Made by a program: the position numbers and the translations under genes. This document shows, piece after piece, positions 1-6,206 of a stretch of DNA of 6,206 nt; the stretch's first letter is position 1; each line of letters begins with the position of its first letter. The DNA is taken from the NCBI GenBank assembly GCA_030150265.1, contig JASLGG010000019.1, forward strand, positions 1-6,206, written 5' to 3'. Source of the DNA: Protaetiibacter sp. GTDB lineage: Bacteria > Actinomycetota > Actinomycetes > Actinomycetales > Microbacteriaceae. Below the pieces are notes generated by a model that saw only the letters and a list, made by a program, of their open reading frames with translations, made no database searches and had not been told where the DNA came from.

Positions 1-1
1 G

Positions 2-337
2 GCCGAGCTCGCGCGGCTGCTGCGGTCGGGGCGCCTGCTCGCGGCGCTCGCGACGGCCGTGCTGCTGCCCGTGCTCTACGGGGCCCTGCTCGTGCCGGCG
101 CTCGGCACGCTCGCGCGGCTGGCGTTCGGCGGCCGGGCGCGCTTCCGGGTGACGCCCAAGCTCCCCGCCGACGGCGGTGCCGTGTCGCTGCTGCGCGGCA
201 TCCGGGCCGAGCTGGTGCTCGCCGCGGCCGGCTTGGCGCTCGCCGTGGTCTCGCCGGCGTTCGTGATGCCGCTGGCTATGCCCGCGGTCGCCTGCCTCGC
301 CTTCGGCCTGCTGCCGGCGCGCCCGCTGACCCGGTGA
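2..337 (+). CDS. C-terminal part of a membrane protein, possibly a family 2 glycosyltransferase (5' truncated)
   Basis: The reading frame is open from the left edge to the TGA at 335-337, giving 111 visible residues, so the start lies outside the window. Two hydrophobic stretches are visible, at about residues 12-42 and 70-105; the first could hold one or two membrane helices. Between them is a cytoplasmic-looking basic segment, RFRVTPK (residues 47-53). An F-x-VTPK segment followed by further membrane helices is familiar from the C-terminal part of membrane-bound family 2 glycosyltransferases of the cellulose/hyaluronan synthase type, which build extracellular polysaccharide from nucleotide sugars. 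The catalytic DxD and QxxRW motifs would lie upstream and cannot be checked, so this name rests on one short motif plus topology. A generic multi-pass membrane protein remains possible. The gene converges on xseA, and its stop codon sits inside the first bases of the palindrome at 336-390. Confidence 0.6.
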   Translation, partial: AELARLLRSGRLLAALATAVLLPVLYGALLVPALGTLARLAFGGRARFRVTPKLPADGGAVSLLRGIRAELVLAAAGLALAVVSPAFVMPLAMPAVACLAFGLLPARPLTR

Positions 338-390
338 GGGGTCGCAAAGTGTCGTCAACACGGCGTGTTGAGAGCACTTTGCGACCCCTC
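336..390. repeat. Long two-tier palindrome between convergent genes; possible bidirectional terminator or REP-like element
   Basis: GAGGGGTCGCAAAGTG at 336-351 is the exact reverse complement of 375-390, a 16-bp perfect stem. Inside it, after a 3-nt by 3-nt mismatch (352-354 against 372-374), TCAACAC (355-361) pairs perfectly with 365-371 around a GGC loop (362-364). Overall the arms match at 23 of 26 positions. It lies between the stop codons of the upstream membrane-protein gene and xseA, so a transcript from either side would form the hairpin. Neither side has a run of T after the stem, so it is not a classical intrinsic terminator, though many actinobacterial terminators lack one. The AT-rich core (CAAAGTG, TCAACAC) looks unlike the surrounding DNA. 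That makes a dispersed palindromic element possible, but copy number cannot be judged here. Confidence 0.85.
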
Positions 391-450
391 GCGACGCGCG
401 GCCGCTCGACCGGCGGCCCGGCGACGCGCGGCTACTCGAGCGGCGGGAGC
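391..450. repeat. 30-bp imperfect tandem duplication spanning the end of xseA
   Basis: Positions 391-420 and 421-450 are adjacent direct copies. GCGACGCGCGGC is identical at 391-402 and 421-432, and 23 of the first 26 positions match; the last four positions differ. The second copy holds the last codons and the TAG stop of xseA (432-434). In the first copy the matching triplet is CGG when read on the xseA strand. A slippage duplication of the xseA 3' end is the simplest explanation. The first copy begins directly after the palindrome. Confidence 0.6.
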
Positions 451-1646
451 GCGGTCGCCGCGAGCTCGCCCTCGGCCACCCGGATGCGCAGGGCGTCGCC
501 GTCGCGCACCTCGCCCGCCGCGCGCACCACCCGGTCGCCGCTCCGCACGACCGCGTAGCCGCGGTCGAGGGTGCGCTGCGGAGAGAGGGCGCGCAGCTCG
601 GCGGAGAGCCGGTGCACGGCCGTCTCCTCCCGCTCGAGGCGCAGCTGCACGAGGTGGGCGCCGCGGTCGACGAGGCGGGCGAGGTCGTCCTCGCGGGCGT
701 CGACCATGACATCCGGATGGGCGAGCACGGGTCGCGTGCGCAGCGTCGCGATCCGCTCGATCTCGCCGTTCACGAGCGCCGTCATCCGCATCGCCATGCG
801 GGCGCGGGCCTGCTGCACGAGCGCCGTCTCCTCCGCGACGTCGGGCACGACGCGCTTCGCGGCATCCGTGGGCGTCGAGGCGCGCAGATCCGCGACGAGG
901 TCGAGCAGCGGGCTGTCGGCCTCGTGCCCGATCGCGGAGACGAGCGGGGTCTCGCAGGCCGCCGCGGTGCGCACGAGCTGCTCGTCGCTGAACACGAGCA
1001 GGTTCTGGAAGTCGCCGCCGCCGCGCGCGACGATGATGACGTCGACCTCGGGATCGGCGTCGAGCTCGCGGATGGCGGCCGCCACCTCGCGTGCCGCCCG
1101 GTCGCCCTGCACGGCCGCGTGCTTCACCCGGAACGCCACCTGGGGCCAGCGCAGCTGGGCGTTGCGCAGCACGTCCTTCTCGGCATCCGAGTCCTTGCCG
1201 GTGACGAGGCCGATGCACTGGGGGAGGAAGGGGAGCGGGCGCTTGCGGGCGGCGTCGAACAGCCCCTCCTCGCGCAGCCTCTGCTTGAGCCGCTCGAGTT
1301 GGGCGAGCAGGTCGCCGAGGCCCGCGTGGCGCAGATCGGAGGCGACCATCGAGAGGGTGCCGCCACGCATCCAGAAGTCGGGCTTCACGTGGGCGACCAC
1401 GCGGTCGCCCTGGGCGAACTGCTCGGTGAGACGCTGCATCGTGGACGACCACACCGTGAGCGACACCGTGACGTCCTGCTCGAGGTCCTTGAGCTTGGCG
1501 TAGACGACGCCGCGCGCGAGGTTCCACTGGGTGAGCTCGCCCTCGACCCACACCGAGCCGAGGCGGTCGATGTAGCCCTTGACCTTCGCCGAGAGGGTCG
1601 CGACGGGCCACGGATGCTCGGCGCTGGGGCCCTCGACCTCGCTCAT
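432..1646 (-). CDS. xseA: Exodeoxyribonuclease VII large subunit
   Basis: XseA is the catalytic large subunit of exonuclease VII, a cytoplasmic enzyme that degrades single-stranded DNA from both ends to short oligonucleotides in mismatch repair and damage processing. The product has 404 residues; the E. coli protein is somewhat longer (456), with a longer C-terminal helical region. Visible parts: an N-terminal OB-fold-like domain (about 14-110, with VWVEGELTQW near 32-41), then the catalytic domain with GLVTGKDSDAEKDVL (146-160), RGGG (208-211), FSDEQLVR (219-226), SAIGHEADSPLLD (237-249) and STPTDAAK (257-264). A helical, coiled-coil-like segment (about 268-350) follows, then a short C-terminal part with LDRGYAVV (360-367). 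The ATG at 1644-1646 fits the family N-terminus and lies 7 nt after a TAGCCT -10 box, so the mRNA is probably leaderless. No xseB follows; the gene ends 94 nt from a convergent gene. It is transcribed divergently from ispH, an arrangement resembling the xseA-lytB2 neighbourhood of Mycobacterium tuberculosis. Confidence 0.97.
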   Translation of the reverse strand: MSEVEGPSAEHPWPVATLSAKVKGYIDRLGSVWVEGELTQWNLARGVVYAKLKDLEQDVTVSLTVWSSTMQRLTEQFAQGDRVVAHVKPDFWMRGGTLSMVASDLRHAGLGDLLAQLERLKQRLREEGLFDAARKRPLPFLPQCIGLVTGKDSDAEKDVLRNAQLRWPQVAFRVKHAAVQGDRAAREVAAAIRELDADPEVDVIIVARGGGDFQNLLVFSDEQLVRTAAACETPLVSAIGHEADSPLLDLVADLRASTPTDAAKRVVPDVAEETALVQQARARMAMRMTALVNGEIERIATLRTRPVLAHPDVMVDAREDDLARLVDRGAHLVQLRLEREETAVHRLSAELRALSPQRTLDRGYAVVRSGDRVVRAAGEVRDGDALRIRVAEGELAATALPPLE

Positions 1647-1652
1647 GCGGCC

Positions 1653-1658
1653 AGGCTA
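1653..1658 (-). promoter_or_regulatory. Putative -10 box for leaderless xseA transcription
   Basis: Read on the - strand, 1658-1653 is TAGCCT, matching the TANNNT pattern of actinobacterial housekeeping -10 boxes. Six bases (1652-1647) separate it from the A of the xseA ATG at 1646, so the usual start point falls on the start codon. No Shine-Dalgarno sequence precedes the ATG, in line with a leaderless mRNA. No convincing -35 box is present; the -35 position is filled by the opposing ispH -10 box. Confidence 0.5.
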
Positions 1659-1675
1659 CGCGAAGCCGGGGACCA

Positions 1676-1681
1676 TAGACT
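1676..1681 (+). promoter_or_regulatory. Putative -10 box for leaderless ispH transcription
   Basis: TAGACT matches TANNNT and is followed by seven bases, then the GTG at 1689, so transcription would start at 1688 or 1689. It is separated by exactly 17 nt from the opposed xseA -10 box (1653-1658), so each box occupies the -35 position of the other promoter. A normal -35 hexamer is not visible. This box is the main reason for choosing GTG 1689 over ATG 1740 as the ispH start. Confidence 0.5.
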
Positions 1682-1688
1682 CGACACC

Positions 1689-2762
1689 GTGAGCGGCATC
1701 ACGAACGGAGCGCTGGGGACGACCCTCGAGACCCCGCGCATGCCCGCCGTGCGGGGGCGCCTCCACGACGAGCCCGTCGGGGCGCCGAAGCGCGTGCTGC
1801 TCGCCGCGCCCCGCGGATACTGCGCGGGCGTCGACCGCGCCGTCGTCGCGGTGGAGAAGGCGCTCGAGAACTTCGGCTCGCCGGTCTACGTGCGCAAGCA
1901 GATCGTGCACAACGTGCACGTCGTGTCCGAGCTCGAGCGTCGCGGCGCGATCTTCGTCGACGAGGTCGACGAGGTGCCCGCCGGATCCCACCTCGTCTTC
2001 AGCGCCCACGGCGTCTCGCCGATGGTCGTGCAGGCCGCCGCCGATCGCGAGCTCCTCGCGATCGACGCGACGTGCCCGCTCGTCACCAAGGTGCACCGCG
2101 AGGCGACGCGCTTCGCGAAGCAGGAGCTGCAGATCCTGCTCATCGGGCACGCCGGCCACGAGGAGGTCGAGGGCACGATGGGCCACGCGCCCGAGCGCAC
2201 GATCCTCGTGAACTCGCCCGCCGACGTCGCGACGCTCGAGGTCGACGACCCCGACAACCTGGTCTGGATCTCGCAGACCACCCTCTCGGTCGACGAGACG
2301 ATGGAGACGGTGCGCCGCCTGCGCGAGCGGTTCCCGAAGCTGCAGGACCCGCCGTCGGACGACATCTGCTACGCCACCCAGAACCGCCAGGTCGCCATCA
2401 AGAAGGTCGCGCCGCAGGCCGACCTCGTGATCGTCGTCGGTTCGGCCAACTCCTCCAACAGCGTGCGGCTCGTCGAGGTCGCGCTCGAGCACGGGGCCAA
2501 GGCCGCCCATCGCATCGACTACGCGAGCGAGATCCGCCAGGAGTGGCTCGACGGCGTGGCGACGGTCGGCGTCTCGAGCGGCGCCTCGGTGCCCGAGGTG
2601 CTCGTGCAGGAGGTGCTCGCCGACCTCGCGGACGCCGGCTACCTGGATGTCCAGGAGGTGCGCACCGCCGAGGAGGACCTCATGTTCTCGCTCCCCAAGG
2701 AGCTGCGCCGCGACGCGTCCGGCAACGCCGACGCCCGCGGGCTCGGCGGCCGCGCCCGCTGA
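1689..2762 (+). CDS. ispH: 4-hydroxy-3-methylbut-2-enyl diphosphate reductase (IspH/LytB)
   Basis: IspH is a cytoplasmic iron-sulfur enzyme that carries out the last step of the MEP pathway, reducing HMBPP to IPP and DMAPP, the precursors of menaquinone, undecaprenyl phosphate and carotenoids. From GTG 1689 the product has 357 residues. The three cluster-binding cysteines are C45 (PRGYCAGVDRAV), C129 (DATCPLVTKVH) and C227 (DDICYATQNRQ). Substrate-site residues are also present: H74, H107 (SAHGVS), H157 and E159 (GHEEVEGTMG), T197-T198 (SQTTLSVD), and S255, S256, N257 (SSNSVRL). The C-terminus, past about residue 325, is longer than in E. coli and rich in charge and Ala/Gly. The alternative ATG at 1740 would remove 17 poorly conserved residues. 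It has no good Shine-Dalgarno sequence, whereas GTG 1689 sits at the start point predicted by TAGACT. The kinase gene starts 58 nt downstream on the same strand, so read-through is possible. Confidence 0.97.
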   Translation: MSGITNGALGTTLETPRMPAVRGRLHDEPVGAPKRVLLAAPRGYCAGVDRAVVAVEKALENFGSPVYVRKQIVHNVHVVSELERRGAIFVDEVDEVPAGSHLVFSAHGVSPMVVQAAADRELLAIDATCPLVTKVHREATRFAKQELQILLIGHAGHEEVEGTMGHAPERTILVNSPADVATLEVDDPDNLVWISQTTLSVDETMETVRRLRERFPKLQDPPSDDICYATQNRQVAIKKVAPQADLVIVVGSANSSNSVRLVEVALEHGAKAAHRIDYASEIRQEWLDGVATVGVSSGASVPEVLVQEVLADLADAGYLDVQEVRTAEEDLMFSLPKELRRDASGNADARGLGGRAR

Positions 2763-2808
2763 GTTTCCTCGATCCCGCGTCTCTGGGGCAGAATCGGCGC
2801 CAGGACGC

Positions 2809-2815
2809 GAGGAGG
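2809..2815 (+). promoter_or_regulatory. Strong Shine-Dalgarno sequence of the histidine kinase gene
   Basis: GAGGAGG lies 5 nt before the ATG at 2821 and fixes that start. It is the clearest ribosome binding site in the window. The rest of the 58-nt gap after ispH (2763-2808) has only a weak -10-like CAGAAT at 2789-2794 with no good -35 partner. The gene may therefore have its own promoter or be read from ispH; the sequence does not decide. Confidence 0.75.
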
Positions 2816-2820
2816 CTCGG

Positions 2821-4062
2821 ATGCGCGTGACGTTGCTGCCGCGTGAGGCGGCCGCGCGCGTCATCACCGGTGCCATCTCGACGCTCGCCTGGGCGGCCGG
2901 CGCCGCGATCGTCGTGCTCACGATCCCGGTGCTCGTCGAGACCCTCGTGAACAACGGCGTCGCCGCGGCGCTCCCCCTGCCGCTCGCGATGCTCGTCGTG
3001 ATCCTCGCGGCCATCGCCGTGGCGTTGTGGCGCATGACGCCCGTGGTCGTGCTCGGCTACCTGCTCGTCGCCGGTGCGGCGGCCGTGGTCTACGAGGTCT
3101 CGCTCATCGGCCTCCAGCCGAGCCTCATCGAGCACGAGCTGTACCTCGTGAACCGGCCCACGCTCGCCCTCGTCGCGGTGGGGGTCGCCGCGCCGTCCGC
3201 GTTCGGGGGGATCGCGTGGTGCGTCCTGGGGTACGGCACCGCGGCGGCGGTCGCGGTCATCTCGTCGACGCTCACGAGCACGCCCGTGCGGCCGGGGGTG
3301 GGGCCGACGATGGTGCTGCTGCTCGCGATCGTGCTCTACCTGACCCTCTTCACGATCCAGGCGCGTCAGAGGCGGCGCCTGCCCCGCTTCGAGGAGCTCG
3401 AGGAGGCCACCCGGCGGCGGGCGGCGAGCGCCGACCTCGCGCGGCGCACCACCGCGGTCGTGCACGACACGGTGCTCAACGACCTCGCGGTGGTCATGAA
3501 CGCCCCCGAGGCGCTCGACCAGCGCACCCGCGAGGCACTCGCATCCGATCTCGACACTCTCGAGGGCGGGGCGTGGATGCGGGCGACGGAGCAGGTGCCG
3601 TCGCTCGACGAGCGTCAGGCGCAGATCCGCAACGAGCTCGCCCGGATCGCGAGCGACTTCCGCTGGCGCGGGCTCACGATCAACGTCACCGGAGCCACGA
3701 CGGGCGTCTATCGCTACGAACCGGATGCGGCGGAGGCCCTCATCGGCGCGCTGCGGGCCACCCTCGAGAACGTGCTGCGTCACTCCGGGGTCGATGCCGC
3801 CGAGGTCGAGATCGTCTACACCGACACCGAGGTGACCTTCATCGTCTCGGACCAGGGCGACGGCTTCGACCCCTCCGCGATCCCCGACGACCGGCTCGGC
3901 GTGCGCGGGTCGATCGTGGCGCGCATGGAGGCCGCCGGGGGCAGCGCGCGCGTGTGGTCGTCGCCGGGCGCCGGCACGACGGTCATGCTGACGGTCCCCG
4001 TGCTCGAGGTGCTCGACCGGGGTGCCCCGTCGCGGCACCGGGATGCGGGTCGCGATGGCTGA
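2821..4062 (+). CDS. Six-helix membrane sensor histidine kinase (HisKA_3/NarL-type)
   Basis: The product has 413 residues. About six membrane helices fill residues 17-180 (roughly 17-40, 52-70, 73-92, 114-132, 133-150, 162-179). Only short loops join them, the longest near 93-113, so there is no separate extracellular sensor domain and the signal is probably read in or near the membrane. A charged helix (about 181-212) leads to the phospho-acceptor motif VVHDTVLNDL (H215). This is a variant of the NarL/DesK-type box, lacking the usual ERxRIA lead-in. A GHKL ATPase domain follows, with N box LENVLRHSG (E316, N317), G1 box SDQGDGFD (D344, G346, G348) and G2 box LGVRGSIVARMEAAGG (from 359). The family autophosphorylates on His and passes phosphate to a LuxR-type response regulator, but no regulator gene lies nearby. 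It follows ispH on the same strand and overlaps the next gene by 8 nt, which implies co-expression with it. The signal sensed is unknown. Confidence 0.9.
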   Translation: MRVTLLPREAAARVITGAISTLAWAAGAAIVVLTIPVLVETLVNNGVAAALPLPLAMLVVILAAIAVALWRMTPVVVLGYLLVAGAAAVVYEVSLIGLQPSLIEHELYLVNRPTLALVAVGVAAPSAFGGIAWCVLGYGTAAAVAVISSTLTSTPVRPGVGPTMVLLLAIVLYLTLFTIQARQRRRLPRFEELEEATRRRAASADLARRTTAVVHDTVLNDLAVVMNAPEALDQRTREALASDLDTLEGGAWMRATEQVPSLDERQAQIRNELARIASDFRWRGLTINVTGATTGVYRYEPDAAEALIGALRATLENVLRHSGVDAAEVEIVYTDTEVTFIVSDQGDGFDPSAIPDDRLGVRGSIVARMEAAGGSARVWSSPGAGTTVMLTVPVLEVLDRGAPSRHRDAGRDG

Positions 4063-5194
4063 GCGCACGAGCGCCCTGCGCTTCGCGGCGCGCGACGTCG
4101 ACCCGATGAGCTGGTTCACGGGCCCCTACGTGCCGCTGGTGTTCGCCGTGTTCATCGCGGGGTTCGGCGGGGTCATGGCCGCCCTCACCTGGAACGCGAG
4201 CGACCTCCCGGCGATGCAGCTGCTCGGGATCGCGCTGTGCACCCTCGGCTGCCTCGCCATCCAGCTGCTCGTGTCGCTGCGCAACCGCTTCGACCTGCTG
4301 CTCGGCGCGGCGGCGCTCGCCTTCGGCGGCTCGGGTCTCGTCGTGTCGGCGCTGGGCTACTCGCAGGCCGTGTTCGCGATCGAGCTGTGGTGGGCGCCGC
4401 TGTGCTTCGCCCTCGTGCTGTCGTCGCTCGCGCCCTACCTGGCGCCGCTGCGGCTGCTCATCTGGGGCGGGCTCGCGCTCATCTCGCCCGTGCCCGCCGC
4501 GTTCGCGATCGTCGACCCGCGCGTGCCCACCTGGGGGTCGGTCTCGACCTTCCTCATCGTCGCGACCCCGGTGGTCGTGGGGGTCGTGGCGGCGACGGCG
4601 TTCTCGTACAGCGTCGTGCACCAGATGCTGCCGATCGTCGACAACCGCTCGAGCGAGGTGGTTTCGGAGCTGCTCGAGCCCGACCCGGAGGACGAGGACG
4701 CCGAGCGCGCGAACCTCGCCCGCATCACCTCGCGTGCGGTGCCCTTCCTGCGCGGGGTCGCGGAGTCGGGCCGCGTGACGGATGCCGACCGCGCTCTCGC
4801 CGGAGAGATCGCCCGGTACCTCCGCGACGACCTCGTCTCGCGCTCCGATCTGGCCTGGCTCGGCCTGCGCGCCGACGACCGCCGGGTCGTCGTGGTCGAT
4901 CCCGCGCGCCGCGCGGCCACGATGCGCTCGGCGCAGCGCACCGCCATCCGGGACCTCGTGCGCGCGGTGCTCGACGACCCCTCGACGGATGCCACGACCG
5001 TCTACATGGAGCTGCGGCCGCAGGGCGACGGCTCGACGGCCGTCGCGATCACGCTCGACGCGGAGCTGCCCGAGGGGCGGCGGGTGCGTCACCTCGCGCC
5101 GTACTACTTCAACCTGCGGGGCGAGATGAACGACGTGCGACTCGGACGCGACCGGCTCTCGTTCCGGGTTCCTCCGGAGGAGAGCCGGCCGTAG
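4055..5194 (+). CDS. Membrane protein with a degenerate histidine-kinase layout (predicted pseudokinase)
   Basis: From ATG 4055 the product has 379 residues. About six hydrophobic helices (roughly 25-46, 54-74, 80-102, 106-126, 131-152, 164-188) are followed by a linker with an acidic patch (209-217) and a soluble C-terminal half. That half aligns by eye with the preceding kinase. NLARITSRAVPF (220-231) matches DLARRTTAVVHD of the kinase, putting P230 at the phospho-acceptor His. AIRDLVRAVLDD (297-308) matches ALRATLENVLRH, replacing the N-box Glu/Asn by R303/A304. No DxGxG box is present, and NLRG (353-356) may be a remnant of the G2 region. It should not bind ATP or be phosphorylated in the usual way; a partner or regulator of the kinase is the natural guess. 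The start overlaps the kinase stop (ATGGCTGA, 4055-4062), suggesting translational coupling. In-frame starts at 4043 and 4022 are also possible. It could instead be an unrelated protein with a chance resemblance. Confidence 0.85.
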   Translation: MAERTSALRFAARDVDPMSWFTGPYVPLVFAVFIAGFGGVMAALTWNASDLPAMQLLGIALCTLGCLAIQLLVSLRNRFDLLLGAAALAFGGSGLVVSALGYSQAVFAIELWWAPLCFALVLSSLAPYLAPLRLLIWGGLALISPVPAAFAIVDPRVPTWGSVSTFLIVATPVVVGVVAATAFSYSVVHQMLPIVDNRSSEVVSELLEPDPEDEDAERANLARITSRAVPFLRGVAESGRVTDADRALAGEIARYLRDDLVSRSDLAWLGLRADDRRVVVVDPARRAATMRSAQRTAIRDLVRAVLDDPSTDATTVYMELRPQGDGSTAVAITLDAELPEGRRVRHLAPYYFNLRGEMNDVRLGRDRLSFRVPPEESRP

Positions 5195-5200
5195 CGTCCG

Positions 5201-6206
<1,006 letters not shown>

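Noticed and set aside
571..1503. Ser/Arg/Ala-rich + strand frame inside xseA
   Set aside because: Antisense shadow of xseA; low-complexity composition and no ribosome binding site.
612..1688. In-frame upstream extension of ispH lying antisense to xseA
   Set aside because: The extra residues are low-complexity and opposite a conserved gene. IspH proteins do not carry such an extension, and a promoter-like box lies just before 1689.
2764..2794. Promoter before the kinase gene (TTTCCT and CAGAAT)
   Set aside because: The -35 is poor, the spacer is 19 nt and the -10 matches only 4 of 6; not strong enough for a feature.
1656..3035. Long - strand open frame opposite ispH and the kinase start
   Set aside because: It is a shadow of ispH in high-GC DNA: rich in Arg, Asp, His and Val, with no recognisable domain, while the opposite frame encodes a complete IspH.
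2680..4119. Long - strand open frame opposite the histidine kinase
   Set aside because: His/Arg/Asp-rich composition typical of antisense frames in GC-rich genes; the + strand protein has complete kinase motifs.
3983..5092. Long - strand open frame opposite the pseudokinase gene
   Set aside because: Same antisense composition, no domain; the + strand frame has membrane helices, an overlapping start with the kinase gene and similarity to it.

Overview
The window is about 6.2 kb of very GC-rich DNA with strong G/C preference at third codon positions. Gene content, protein flavour and the xseA/ispH neighbourhood point to an actinobacterium, most likely in the Micrococcales (Microbacteriaceae-like). 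This placement is inferred from the sequence alone. No tRNA, rRNA, CRISPR array, transposase or phage gene was seen.

Layout: (1) the 3' end of a membrane protein on the + strand, possibly a family 2 glycosyltransferase (2-337); (2) a 94-nt convergent gap holding a long two-tier palindrome (336-390) and part of a 30-bp tandem duplication (391-450) that runs into the end of xseA; (3) xseA, exonuclease VII large subunit, on the - strand (432-1646); (4) a 42-nt divergent gap in which two face-to-face -10 boxes can start transcripts at or next to the start codons of xseA and ispH; (5) ispH/lytB, the last enzyme of the MEP isoprenoid pathway, on the + strand (1689-2762); (6) two overlapping + strand genes: a six-helix membrane histidine kinase (2821-4062) and a protein of the same layout whose kinase residues are replaced (4055-5194); (7) a class II fructose-bisphosphate aldolase on the - strand, cut by the window edge (5201-6206).

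Three genes (xseA, ispH, fbaA) are conserved housekeeping functions in DNA repair, isoprenoid synthesis and glycolysis. The less ordinary part is the kinase pair between ispH and fbaA. The first protein keeps the phospho-acceptor His, the N box and the G1/G2 ATP-lid motifs. The second aligns with it over the dimerisation and ATPase regions but has Pro at the His position and no N box or G1 box. No response regulator gene lies beside them. They look like an orphan signalling unit in which an active kinase and a catalytically dead membrane paralogue are made together.

Other points worth a look are the symmetric leaderless promoter pair, the absence of xseB behind xseA, the palindrome at the point where xseB would be expected, and a strong excess of the heptamer CGGATGC across all the genes.
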